From Oscillospiraceae bacterium (GTDB taxonomy: Bacteria; Bacillota; Clostridia; Oscillospirales; CAG-272): a DNA stretch of 43,816 bases. The position numbers and the translations under genes were made by a program. The notes beneath the pieces were generated by a model. It had not been told where the DNA came from and ran no database searches. It worked only from the letters and a program-made list of their open reading frames with translations. Shown one piece after another: positions 16,807 to 25,459 of this stretch (within the stretch, counting starts at the first letter, position 1; every line of letters starts with the position of its first letter). The stretch spans positions 1 to 43,816 of the forward strand of contig SVTW01000013.1 in assembly GCA_015063585.1 (NCBI GenBank), read 5' to 3'.

Positions 16807-16815
16807 TGGTATAAT
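16807..16815 (+). promoter_or_regulatory. Extended -10 promoter of ppdK
   Basis: TGGTATAAT, an extended -10, about 98 nt upstream of the ppdK start. No good -35 is visible 17 nt upstream. A weaker alternative, TTGCCA-17-TACAAA, lies near 16729-16757. The A-rich leader between them and the gene shows no clear hairpin. Confidence 0.65.
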
Positions 16816-16912
16816 AACCTGTGCTGTGGTGCCAAAGTGCAAAATACGGCTTTTTGTTGTGCCACGGATCAACTCGTCAAAAAATATATTCATATATGGA
16901 GGATTACCAAAC

Positions 16913-19537
16913 ATGGCAAAGAAGTATTGCTATCTGTTTTCCGAAGGCGACGCATCCATGCGTGAGCTGCTCGGCGGTAAGGGCGCAAACCTTGCTGAAA
17001 TGACCAAGATCGGACTCCCTGTTCCTCAGGGCTTCACGATTTCCACCGAGGCCTGCACGCAGTATTACGAAGACGGCAAGCAGATCAACGATGGCATCAT
17101 GGCAGAGATCATGGAGTACATTGTGAAGATGGAGGAGGTTACCGGCAAGAAGTTCGGTGACTTGGAGAACCCGCTTCTCGTTTCGGTTCGTTCCGGTGCG
17201 CGCGCATCCATGCCCGGTATGATGGATACCATTCTCAACCTCGGTCTGAATGAGGACGTTGTTGAGGTTATGGCAAAGAAGTCCGGCAATGCACGTTGGG
17301 CTTACGACTGCTACAGAAGATTTATCCAGATGTATTCCGACGTTGTTATGGAAGTTGGAAAGAAGTACTTTGAGGAGCTCATCGATAAGATGAAGGAAGA
17401 GAAGGGCGTTAAGCTCGACGTTGAGCTGAACGCTGAGGACCTCAAGGAGCTTGCAAATCAGTTCAAGGCAGAGTACAAGGCAAAGATCGGTGAGGACTTC
17501 CCGAGCGATCCTAAGGTACAGCTGATTGGCGCAGTAAAGGCAGTGTTCCGTTCTTGGGACAACCCCCGCGCAAACGTATACCGCCGCGACAACGACATTC
17601 CCTATTCTTGGGGTACTGCCGTTAACGTACAGGCAATGGCATTCGGTAACATGGGTGACAACTGCGGAACCGGTGTTGCATTTACCCGTGACCCTGCAAC
17701 CGGTGAGAAGAAGCTCATGGGTGAGTTCCTGACCAACGCACAGGGTGAGGACGTTGTTGCAGGTGTTCGTACTCCTATGCCCATCGCTCAGATGGCAGAG
17801 AAGTTCCCCGCAGCATTTGAGGAATTCAAGAAGGTTTGCGAGATTCTCGAGAACCACTATCATGATATGCAGGATATGGAGTTCACCATTGAAAATGAGA
17901 AGCTCTATATGCTCCAGACCCGTAACGGTAAGAGAACTGCTCCCGCAGCTCTCCAGATCGCAGTTGACCTCGTAGCAGAGGGCCACAAGACCAAGGAAGA
18001 GGCTGTTCTGATGATCGACCCCAGAAACCTCGACACCCTTCTGCATCCCCAGTTCGATGCAAAGGCACTCAAGGCAGCAAAGCCCATGGGCCGTGGTCTT
18101 GGCGCATCTCCCGGTGCTGCTTGCGGACAGGCTGTATTCTCCGCTGAGGATGCAGAGACTTGGAAGGCAGCAGGCAAGAAGGTTATTCTCGTTCGTCTTG
18201 AGACCTCTCCCGAGGACATCACCGGTATGAAGGCTGCTCAGGGTATCCTGACGGTTCGCGGCGGTATGACCTCTCACGCAGCAGTTGTTGCTCGTGGTAT
18301 GGGTAAGTGCTGCGTTTCCGGATGCGGCGAAATCGCTATGGATGAGGAAAACAAGAAGTTCACGTTGGCTGGTAAGACCTTTGTTGAGGGTGACTATATC
18401 TCCATCGACGGTTCTACCGGTAACATTTACGACGGTATCATTCCCACCGTTGACGCAGAGATCTCCGGTAACTTCGGCACCATCATGGGATGGGCAGACG
18501 AGTTCCGTAAGCTCAAGGTTCGCACCAACGCAGATACTCCCGCAGACGCAAAGAAGGCTCGCGAGCTGGGCGCTGAGGGTATCGGTCTGTGCCGTACCGA
18601 GCACATGTTCTTCGAGGCAGACAGAATCGCTGCATTCCGCGAAATGATCTGCTCCGACACCGCAGCTGAGAGAGAAGCAGCTCTGGCTAAGATCCTGCCT
18701 TATCAGCAGGGCGACTTCGAGAAGCTCTATGAGGCTCTCGAGGGCAACCCCGTTTGCATCCGTTTCCTTGACCCGCCTCTCCACGAGTTCGTTCCCACCA
18801 CTGAGGAGGACATCGCAATTCTCGCAAAGGCACAGGGCAAGACCGTTGAGCAGATCAAGGCGATCATTTCTTCTCTCCACGAGTTCAACCCCATGATGGG
18901 TCACCGTGGATGCCGTCTGGCAGTCACCTACCCCGAAATCGCTAAGATGCAGACCACCGCTGTGATTCGCGCGGCTATCAACGTTCAGAAGGCACACGCT
19001 GATTGGAACGTAAGACCCGAGATCATGATCCCGCTGGTTGGCGACGTGAAGGAGCTGAAGTACGTGAAGGCTGTTGTTGTTGCAACCGCTGACGCTGAGA
19101 TCGCTGCTGCAGGCGTGAAGCTCGACTACGAGGTTGGTACGATGATCGAGATTCCTCGTGCATGCCTGACCGCTGACGAGATCGCTGCAAACGCTGACTT
19201 CTTCTGCTTCGGTACCAACGACCTGACGCAGATGACCTACGGCTTCTCTCGTGACGACGCAGGTAAGTTCCTCGGTGCTTACTACGATGCAAAGATCTTC
19301 GAGAATGATCCTTTCGCAAAGCTTGACCAGACCGGTGTTGGTAAGCTGATGAACATGGCAGTAACCCTGGGCAGACCCGTAAACAAGAACCTCCACGTAG
19401 GTATCTGCGGTGAGCACGGTGGTGACCCCACGTCGGTTGAATTCTGCCACAGCATTGGCTTGGATTATGTATCCTGCTCGCCCTTCCGTGTACCGATCGC
19501 ACGTCTGGCAGCAGCACAGGCAGCTCTGAAGGACTAA
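16913..19537 (+). CDS. ppdK: Pyruvate, phosphate dikinase
   Basis: An 874-residue PPDK, the standard length. The N-terminal nucleotide-binding domain contains GGKGANLAEM and SVRSGARASMPGMMDT, the central swivelling domain has the phosphohistidine motif GGMTSHAAVVARGMG, and the C-terminal PEP/pyruvate barrel ends with GTNDLTQMTYGFSRDD, CGEHGGDP and SIGLDYVSCSPFRVPIARLAAAQ. It interconverts PEP and pyruvate with ATP/AMP/PPi and is a central glycolytic enzyme of many anaerobes. Codon use is strongly biased (no TTA, CTA or TCA over long stretches), as in highly expressed genes. ATG 16913 follows TGGAGGATT. Confidence 0.99.
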   Translation: MAKKYCYLFSEGDASMRELLGGKGANLAEMTKIGLPVPQGFTISTEACTQYYEDGKQINDGIMAEIMEYIVKMEEVTGKKFGDLENPLLVSVRSGARASMPGMMDTILNLGLNEDVVEVMAKKSGNARWAYDCYRRFIQMYSDVVMEVGKKYFEELIDKMKEEKGVKLDVELNAEDLKELANQFKAEYKAKIGEDFPSDPKVQLIGAVKAVFRSWDNPRANVYRRDNDIPYSWGTAVNVQAMAFGNMGDNCGTGVAFTRDPATGEKKLMGEFLTNAQGEDVVAGVRTPMPIAQMAEKFPAAFEEFKKVCEILENHYHDMQDMEFTIENEKLYMLQTRNGKRTAPAALQIAVDLVAEGHKTKEEAVLMIDPRNLDTLLHPQFDAKALKAAKPMGRGLGASPGAACGQAVFSAEDAETWKAAGKKVILVRLETSPEDITGMKAAQGILTVRGGMTSHAAVVARGMGKCCVSGCGEIAMDEENKKFTLAGKTFVEGDYISIDGSTGNIYDGIIPTVDAEISGNFGTIMGWADEFRKLKVRTNADTPADAKKARELGAEGIGLCRTEHMFFEADRIAAFREMICSDTAAEREAALAKILPYQQGDFEKLYEALEGNPVCIRFLDPPLHEFVPTTEEDIAILAKAQGKTVEQIKAIISSLHEFNPMMGHRGCRLAVTYPEIAKMQTTAVIRAAINVQKAHADWNVRPEIMIPLVGDVKELKYVKAVVVATADAEIAAAGVKLDYEVGTMIEIPRACLTADEIAANADFFCFGTNDLTQMTYGFSRDDAGKFLGAYYDAKIFENDPFAKLDQTGVGKLMNMAVTLGRPVNKNLHVGICGEHGGDPTSVEFCHSIGLDYVSCSPFRVPIARLAAAQAALKD

Positions 19538-19572
19538 TTCGGATACTTGACAGATCCTAACAGTCAATAAAA

Positions 19573-19799
19573 GGGGTGAGTATCAGATGCAAAAAATGCA
19601 TTTGATACTCACCCCGACATTTTTGCTTTGCGGCTAAACGCCGCATTTTTTGCCTATTATATCGCAAAAATTATACGGAAAACAAGCGAAAGCCGAAAAT
19701 TCCGCGCTTCGGAAAGGTCTACCGTCGGCTTTTTTGAGAAGGGTCTGCGCCAATGGCGCAGACCCCCTCGCTTCCAAAAGGTGACGGTAGGCTTTTGGA
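19573..19799 (-). repeat. Degenerate copy C of the 171-bp element with an extra hairpin
   Basis: Minus-orientation copy, diverged in the middle. Hairpin 5 (GGGGTGAGTATC with ATGCATTT and GATACTCACCCC) and hairpin 2 (GTCTACCGTCGGCTTTTTT) are recognisable, and hairpin 1 has become GGGTCTGCG / CGCAGACCC, a compensated change. A second hairpin-2-like unit, CCAAAAG / CTTTTGG around GTGACGGTAGG, follows at 19774-19798. It lies between the convergent ppdK and phosphoesterase genes and probably terminates both. Confidence 0.8.
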
Positions 19800-19815
19800 A
19801 TGCCTTTTGACCATA

Positions 19816-20826
19816 TTACACTTGTTTAAAATAGGTGTATGTGCGAATATTTTCATTCGGGCGGATCAGCTCTGCCACGCGGTCGCTGCCCGCGCCAAAG
19901 CGCGTCATATAGAGCACGTTCTCCTTGATCGACATCACGTCAAAGGCAATTTCGGGATAGTCCTCGTAGTGGCGTTTGCGAGGCGGTGTGCTGGGCGCCC
20001 ATCTTCCGCGGAATGCCGAGAGGGTGGTGATGGTGGGGAGGTCGTCATCGTAGCGGATATTATCATAGTGAACGTGTCCCGCAATCATCGCAACCACGTT
20101 TTTGCACTGCTTCATGTGGTAGTACATGCGAGGACCGTTCAAAAGATCGTCATAGGGCTTGATCGCGTCGGGGAGCCCCTCACTTCCAAAAATTCCGCTG
20201 TTGCTGATGGGGGAGTGCGCAAACACCAAAATCTTGCGGTCGGTGTTGAGCACTTCACGCTCAAACCATTCGGCTTGTTTATTGGAAATTTCGAGTCTCC
20301 AGCCCGAAAGCGGATACTGTCCGTTTGCATCAGCCAAAAAGGGCTTGTCCGAGGTGTTCACAAAAGCAAAGCGATAGCGCGCATCGGATGTGTCCACGTC
20401 GATGTAGTAGTAATTCTCGGGCGTGGGGTTGTACTTCATGCAGAGCGCGTGCATCTCATCGGGAAGAATCCCGTTGCGTGTATCCCAGCCATGATCCATG
20501 CAGTTTCCAATGTAGTCGTCGTGATTCCCGATACAGCAGTGCACCGGAACCGACAAACGGTAGAGTGAATCCATGACCTCGTGCATGGATTTTCGGAAGG
20601 CGTCGGGATTCGGGTCATAATCGTTTCCAATATCTCCGCCGCAAATTACAAATTGAATTTCAGGGCATTGATCGAGCACGTACTGAATGGTGTCGATGCC
20701 CTCAACGGCGGTATGTCGGAACCGATGGTGCGGATCGGTAATAAAAACAAAATTGAGCGGCGCGTTGATCTCCTTGATCTTTGCAATTTTTTCATCATAC
20801 CCGTCGAGTGGATAAAGGTATTCCAT
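19816..20826 (-). CDS. Calcineurin-like metallophosphoesterase
   Basis: A 336-residue soluble metallophosphoesterase. The metal motifs are D31-P-H33, GGDIG, GNHDD, the histidine in FAHSP and GHVH, in the usual order. Family members hydrolyse phosphomonoesters or diesters using two metals; the substrate cannot be inferred from neighbours, as the gene stands alone. No signal peptide is seen. The start follows ACGGAGGAAAC. The hairpin-1 end of repeat copy C lies 50 nt past its stop. Confidence 0.88.
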   Translation of the reverse strand: MEYLYPLDGYDEKIAKIKEINAPLNFVFITDPHHRFRHTAVEGIDTIQYVLDQCPEIQFVICGGDIGNDYDPNPDAFRKSMHEVMDSLYRLSVPVHCCIGNHDDYIGNCMDHGWDTRNGILPDEMHALCMKYNPTPENYYYIDVDTSDARYRFAFVNTSDKPFLADANGQYPLSGWRLEISNKQAEWFEREVLNTDRKILVFAHSPISNSGIFGSEGLPDAIKPYDDLLNGPRMYYHMKQCKNVVAMIAGHVHYDNIRYDDDLPTITTLSAFRGRWAPSTPPRKRHYEDYPEIAFDVMSIKENVLYMTRFGAGSDRVAELIRPNENIRTYTYFKQV

Positions 20827-20989
20827 ATAAGTTTCCTCCGTATTTTGAGTCAGAAGTTGGTTTTTGGTGTTTGTTCTATTATATCATACCGAGCGCATAG
20901 TATCAATATCAAACTTTTTTTTAATATATTTTAATTGAAAATCGGAAAGCAAAAAAGCAACCTCAAGGATGTGCGAAAGGGCTTCTGTC

Positions 20990-21115
20990 AACTACATTTA
21001 CTTTGTAAGGGAAGTTATCTTACGAACAATGAAGTTTTTTTTGGAAAAGTGGGCAAATCGAGCTTCACTTGTGCGCCGTACAAACTTCACTGCAAAGCAA
21101 CATCACTTTCACGTA
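20990..21115. repeat. Possible decayed relative of the AGTGATATT array
   Basis: Read on the minus strand, AGTGATGTT, AGTGAAGTT and AGTGAAGCT occur in a row, separated by short GC-rich inverted bits such as GTACGGCGCAC, like the array at 33-207. It fills the gap between the phosphoesterase start and repeat copy D. Open frames across it of about 60-107 codons differ between frames and are not believable genes. Between 20827 and 20990 I see only AT-rich DNA likely to hold the phosphoesterase promoter. Confidence 0.4.
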
Positions 21116-21130
21116 AAAAGTATGAAAAAA

Positions 21131-21301
21131 GGGGGTGAGTCAAATGCAAAAATGCATTTGGTACTCACCCCCGACGTTTTTGCTTTGCGGCTAAACACCG
21201 CAATTTTCGACTGCTTTGCAGTCGAAAACCGCAAATTCCGCGCTACAAAAAAGCCTACCGTCGGCTTTTTTGAGCAGAGGCTGCGTCAATGACGCAGCCT
21301 C
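21131..21301 (-). repeat. 171-bp dispersed hairpin element, copy D
   Basis: Full-length minus-orientation copy with its hairpin-1 end 68 nt past the mntP stop. The hairpin-1 loop is tcattga. Otherwise almost identical to copies B and E. Confidence 0.95.
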
Positions 21302-21369
21302 CTTTTGTTTTTCAGCAGGTAAACCTGCTTTATGGAAGATACACATTGGTGCCGTTTTTATAGTTGGGC

Positions 21370-21978
21370 TCAAAATACGCCCGTGATAAAGATATTCAAA
21401 CCAATGATGATCAAAATGATTCCACCCAAAATGCCTGCTTTTCCCGCAATGAAATTGCCAAGCTTACGACCGATCAGAACCCCCATCAAGCAAATGATAA
21501 AGGTGACAAGCGCGATCAGCAGTGCTGCGAGAACTGCGGCAAATGCGTCGTATTCGGCAATGGTAAAGCCAACCGACAGGGCATCGATCGAGGTTGCAAC
21601 GCCTTGCAGAAGCAGAGCCCCGATGCCGAGACGGGCTGTACAGGAGCAGGGCTCATCCTTCTTTTCCGAGGGCTTGCAGGTAATGCCTTCCCAAAGCATT
21701 TTTCCGCCGATAAAGCCGAGCAGAGCCAAGGCGATCCACGGAATAAAGGGTTCAAAGATCTGAAAATAGGCAAGCAGGGTATGCACGCAGAACCATCCGG
21801 CCAGCGGCATCAGTGCTTGAAAAATCGCAAAAACACCCGCGATCAAACAGGTTTTGCGAACGCACATGCGCGGTTCGTTCATGCCGTTTGCAAGAGAGAC
21901 CGAAAAGGCATCCATCGCAAGCCCGACACCGAGCATGATATTGTTGAAAAAGAAGAGAAAATCGAGCGGTGTTGTCAT
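21370..21978 (-). CDS. mntP: Manganese efflux pump MntP
   Basis: A 202-residue membrane protein with six hydrophobic segments and the two internal-repeat signatures GLAMDAFSVSLANG (about 18-31) and GVATSIDALSVGFTIA in the second half; their aspartates are the expected metal residues. MntP exports Mn2+ from the cytoplasm. A hydrophilic, cysteine-containing loop (CKPSEKKDEPCSC) separates the halves. It overlaps the trxB stop by 4 nt and is the last gene of the nrdG-nrdD-trxB-mntP cluster, so it is not placed behind a manganese riboswitch of its own. Confidence 0.93.
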   Translation of the reverse strand: MTTPLDFLFFFNNIMLGVGLAMDAFSVSLANGMNEPRMCVRKTCLIAGVFAIFQALMPLAGWFCVHTLLAYFQIFEPFIPWIALALLGFIGGKMLWEGITCKPSEKKDEPCSCTARLGIGALLLQGVATSIDALSVGFTIAEYDAFAAVLAALLIALVTFIICLMGVLIGRKLGNFIAGKAGILGGIILIIIGLNIFITGVF

Positions 21979-22889
21979 AAGGAGTCGATGTATCGGCAGG
22001 CAGCAATTGCCGCAACCGCTCCGTCAGAGGTTGCTGTTGAAACCTGTCTTACTCCTTTCGCGCGGCAGTCTCCTGCCACAAAAATTCCGCTGCTGACGGT
22101 TGTGCAATCCTCGCCCGAAGCAAAATAGCCTGCTGGATCCAGCGTGGCAACGTCGGCAAAAGCGCCATTTTCAGGTACAAGTCCAATGGCAACAAACATG
22201 CCGTCCACGTTCAGCGTTTGCTCCGCGCCGTCGGCAACACGTCGAATCACAATGCGTTCAAACTCCGTCATATCGGAGGGAATCTCGGCAACAACGGTGC
22301 CCGTGAGGATCTCCACGTTTCCTCTTTTGCGTAGGATCTCCTCCAGGCGACGCTCTCCCGTGAGAAAATCGAGATTTTGAATGACGTATACCTTTTTGCA
22401 TCCTTCGGAGAGTAAAATTGCCTCTTGCAAAGCCGAATTGCCGCCCCCGACCAATGCAACGGTCTTGTTTTTGTAGAATGCGCCGTCACAGACCGCGCAG
22501 AAGGAGATCCCGTCTCCGATGTATTTTTCCTCATTGGGCAGACCCAAATGACGGTGTCGCGCGCCGTTTGCAAGGATCACGGCACGGCATTCATATTCTG
22601 TGCCGGATTCGGTTTCCACCACTTTTACGGAGCCCTCGTCGCGCACGCGGATAACGGTTTCCACCTCTACGTCGGCACCCTGTCCCAACGCATGGCTTAC
22701 CAACTTATCGGCAAGCTCGCTTCCGCTGAGCGATTCATAGCCCGGATAATTCTCCACCTTTGGAGAGAAGACGATCTGACCGCCAAACGCATCTTTTTCT
22801 AAAATCAGAACGCTTTTATTGGCGCGTCTTGCGTAAATTGCCGCGCAAAGTCCGGCGGGACCGCCACCTACAACCACAATGTCGTACAT
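21975..22889 (-). CDS. trxB: Thioredoxin-disulfide reductase
   Basis: A 304-residue flavoprotein: the FAD motif VVGGGPAGLCAAIYA at the N-terminus, the redox motif CAVCDG in the middle, the NAD(P)H motif VGGGNSALQEA, and the FAD-binding GIFVAGDCR with VRQVSTATSDG at the end. It passes NADPH electrons to thioredoxin-type proteins. It follows nrdD by 114 nt and overlaps mntP. ATG 22889 has AAGGAG at good distance; an extension to 22943 would read into a hairpin and is rejected. The fused thioredoxin-like domain of the upstream NrdD is a natural electron acceptor (inference). Confidence 0.95.
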   Translation of the reverse strand: MYDIVVVGGGPAGLCAAIYARRANKSVLILEKDAFGGQIVFSPKVENYPGYESLSGSELADKLVSHALGQGADVEVETVIRVRDEGSVKVVETESGTEYECRAVILANGARHRHLGLPNEEKYIGDGISFCAVCDGAFYKNKTVALVGGGNSALQEAILLSEGCKKVYVIQNLDFLTGERRLEEILRKRGNVEILTGTVVAEIPSDMTEFERIVIRRVADGAEQTLNVDGMFVAIGLVPENGAFADVATLDPAGYFASGEDCTTVSSGIFVAGDCRAKGVRQVSTATSDGAVAAIAACRYIDSL

Positions 22890-22912
22890 GATATTCTCCT
22901 TATATTTTTTTT

Positions 22913-22943
22913 GTGGGAAATCTCCAAACCGGAGATTTCCCAC
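22913..22943. other. 13-bp intergenic hairpin between nrdD and trxB
   Basis: A perfect inverted repeat, GTGGGAAATCTCC / GGAGATTTCCCAC, with a 5-nt loop. On the transcribed minus strand it is followed by a run of A, not U, so it is not an ordinary terminator for nrdD. It could shield or process the mRNA between the two genes. Confidence 0.7.
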
Positions 22944-23003
22944 AGGATTTTAAGGCATTTTGAGCACGCGATTATTCGGATTGAGCCGAAGTGAACGCTC
23001 CGA

Positions 23004-25382
23004 TCAAGCCTTTACGGTGTCTTGAATAAACTTTTTGATATTGGGGACCGAAACAAACTTTTCAGCCTCGCCGCCAACAACGCTGACGAGCGTGGGAGCC
23101 TGACGGATCTTGAGGGAATCGGCAAGGGCTACGTTTTCCTCAGCCAGGATCTTGGTGTAAGCAACGCCTGCTTTTGCAAGCAGCGCTTCTGCGATCTTAC
23201 AGTTGGGGCAGGTTGCCGACGCGAAGAGATATACGCCGTCCGTAAGGGTTGCCGTATCGGCGGTATCCTCGCAAGCGCAGGTCTCCGCGATTGGGCCGTT
23301 GTGCGTGAGCACCGAGGTTTCGATGTTGTAAACCTTGCGCTCCTTATATTCCTGCGATTTTCCGTCGTTCCAGTTCTTCACAGGGCGGTAATAGCCGGTG
23401 ATACGGCTGTAAACCTCTGCTTCCTTGCCGCACTTGGGGCAGGTGAAATGCTCGCCTGCGATATAGCCGTGCTCGCGGCATACCGAATAGGTGGGCGAGA
23501 GCGAATAGTAGGGCAAACGGTAGTTTTCAGCGATCTTGCGTACGATGTTTGCGGCAGCCTTCCAATCGGGCAGTTTTTCACCGAGGTATGCGTGGAATAC
23601 GGTACCCGAGGTGTAGAGCGTTTGCAAGCCGTCCTGAATATCGAGTGCGGAGAATACGTCATCGGTGTAACCAACGGGCAGGTGAGAGCTGTTGGTGTAG
23701 TAGGGTGTTTCACCCTCGGATGCGCAAACGATATCGGGATAACGCTTGCGGTCATGCTTTGCGAGACGGTAAGCCGTCGATTCAGCGGGAGTTGCCTCAA
23801 GGTTGTACAGATCGCCGTACAGTTCTTGATAGTCGGAGAGACGCTCGCGCATGTGGTTGAGCACTTCCTGAGAGAACTCTTGGGTTTCCTTGTGCGTCAT
23901 ATCCTTCTTGATCCATCTTGCGTTGAGTCCTGCCTCGTTCATGCCGACAAGACCGATGGTGGAGAAGTGGTTGGCAAAGGTTCCGAGGTATCTCTTGGTG
24001 TAGGGATACAGCCCCTCGTCCAGCAGGCGGGTAATTACGGTACGCTTGATCTTGAGCGAACGCGCGGAAATATCCATCAGATGATCGAGACGGCGGAAGA
24101 AATCCGCTTTGTCGGTTGCCAGATAAGCGATACGGGGCATGTTGATGGTTACAACTCCAACCGAGCCCGTGCTCTCGCCGCTACCGAAGAAGCCGCCCGA
24201 CTTTTTGCGCAGCTCACGCAGGTCAAGGCGCAGACGGCAGCACATACTGCGCACGTCCGAGGGCTCCATATCACTGTTGACGTAGTTGGAGAAATAAGGC
24301 GTGCCGTACTTGGAGGTCATCTCAAAGAGCAGCTTATTGTTTTCGGTCTCCGACCAGTCAAAATCACGCGTGATCGAGTAGGTGGGAATGGGGTATTGGA
24401 AGCCGCGTCCGTTTGCGTCACCGTCGATCATGATCTCGATGAACGCGCGGTTGATCATATCCATTTCCTTTTTGCAGTCGCCGTACTTGAAGTCCATTCT
24501 CTTACCGCCAACGATCGCGTACTCGTCCTCAAGGTCATGCGGAACGGTCCAGTCGAGCGTGATGTTCGAGAAGGGTGCCTGTGTACCCCAACGGCTGGGG
24601 GTGTTTACACCGTAAACAAAGGATTCGATGCACTTCTTTACGGCGTCGTAGCTCAGGTTATCGGTTCTGACAAAGGGCGCGAGGTAGGTGTCAAACGAGG
24701 AGAATGCCTGTGCGCCTGCCCATTCGTTCTGCATGATGCCGAGGAAGTTGACCATCTGGTTGCAGAGCGTTGCGAGATGCTTGGCGGGAGCGGAGGTGAT
24801 CTTACCGCCAACGCCGCCGAGACCCTCCTCAATGAGCTGCTTGAGCGACCAGCCTGCGCAGTAGCCCGTGAGCATCGAAAGGTCGTGCAGGTGGATATCT
24901 GCGTTCTTGTGCGCGTTTGCGATCTCGTCGTCATAGATCTCGGAGAGCCAATAGTTTGCTGTGATCGCGCCCGAGTTGGAAAGGATCAGCCCGCCTACCG
25001 AATAGGTAACGGTGGAGTTTTCCTTTACGCGCCAGTCAATGTTCTTTACGTATTTGTCAACCAATTCCTTGTAGTCGAGAATGGTGGACTTCATGTTGCG
25101 CATCTTCTCGCGCTGACGGCGGTACAGAATGTATGCCTTGGCAACGTCTGCATAGCCTGCCTGGACCAGAACGGTCTCAACGCTGTCCTGAATATCCTCC
25201 ACAGCGATCAGCTCGTCGGCAACCTTCGGCTCAAAATCGGAGGTAACCTTCAGGGCGAGAAAATCAATGATGTTTTCGTTGTATTGGCGCTCGCAAGCCT
25301 CAAAAGCCTTTTTGATCGCCTCGGAGATCTTCGAAATGTCGAACTCCGTAATTTTTCCGTCTCGTTTGTTTACGCGATACAT
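23004..25382 (-). CDS. nrdD: Class III ribonucleoside-triphosphate reductase NrdD with C-terminal thioredoxin-like domain
   Basis: A 792-residue anaerobic ribonucleotide reductase. An ATP-cone fills about 1-95, the glycyl-radical barrel follows, and the radical glycine is G662 in SRITGYYRP, after the zinc-type segment CREHGYIAGEHFTCPKCG. The usual protein ends soon after NWNDGK. Here about 95 extra residues follow: a linker with a CxC pair (C702, C704), then a thioredoxin/glutaredoxin-like fold with redox motif CPNC (725-728) and a cis-proline-like QAPT. It makes dNTPs without oxygen, and the fused domain probably re-reduces the active-site disulfide. Upstream is its activase nrdG, downstream trxB. 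The start follows GAGGAG. Confidence 0.96.
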   Translation of the reverse strand: MYRVNKRDGKITEFDISKISEAIKKAFEACERQYNENIIDFLALKVTSDFEPKVADELIAVEDIQDSVETVLVQAGYADVAKAYILYRRQREKMRNMKSTILDYKELVDKYVKNIDWRVKENSTVTYSVGGLILSNSGAITANYWLSEIYDDEIANAHKNADIHLHDLSMLTGYCAGWSLKQLIEEGLGGVGGKITSAPAKHLATLCNQMVNFLGIMQNEWAGAQAFSSFDTYLAPFVRTDNLSYDAVKKCIESFVYGVNTPSRWGTQAPFSNITLDWTVPHDLEDEYAIVGGKRMDFKYGDCKKEMDMINRAFIEIMIDGDANGRGFQYPIPTYSITRDFDWSETENNKLLFEMTSKYGTPYFSNYVNSDMEPSDVRSMCCRLRLDLRELRKKSGGFFGSGESTGSVGVVTINMPRIAYLATDKADFFRRLDHLMDISARSLKIKRTVITRLLDEGLYPYTKRYLGTFANHFSTIGLVGMNEAGLNARWIKKDMTHKETQEFSQEVLNHMRERLSDYQELYGDLYNLEATPAESTAYRLAKHDRKRYPDIVCASEGETPYYTNSSHLPVGYTDDVFSALDIQDGLQTLYTSGTVFHAYLGEKLPDWKAAANIVRKIAENYRLPYYSLSPTYSVCREHGYIAGEHFTCPKCGKEAEVYSRITGYYRPVKNWNDGKSQEYKERKVYNIETSVLTHNGPIAETCACEDTADTATLTDGVYLFASATCPNCKIAEALLAKAGVAYTKILAEENVALADSLKIRQAPTLVSVVGGEAEKFVSVPNIKKFIQDTVKA

Positions 25383-25459
25383 ACTTCTCCTCTTTCTTTT
25401 TTTCTTTCTTATTTTTAGGGTGTCATTTTTCGGGGGAACTCCTGTTGGGCCATATCCCT

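Noticed and set aside
15632-16912. A long N-terminal extension of PPDK (about 427 codons)
   Set aside because: It overlaps mfd and pth on the other strand and the ppdK promoter; the ATG at 16913 with GGAGG gives the exact standard PPDK length.
16904-19567. An 887-codon open frame opposite ppdK
   Set aside because: It mirrors ppdK codon choice, which avoids TTA, CTA and TCA. The peptide has no recognisable motif and ppdK is a certain gene.
20935-21138. Small gene of about 67 codons
   Set aside because: Several overlapping frames of similar length, no ribosome binding site, and the DNA resembles decayed repeat units.
22913-22943. Intrinsic terminator of nrdD
   Set aside because: The run after the stem on the transcribed strand is A, not U.
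23022-25418. A 798-codon open frame opposite nrdD
   Set aside because: Same shadow effect; NrdD is unambiguous on the other strand and the opposite peptide has no family features.
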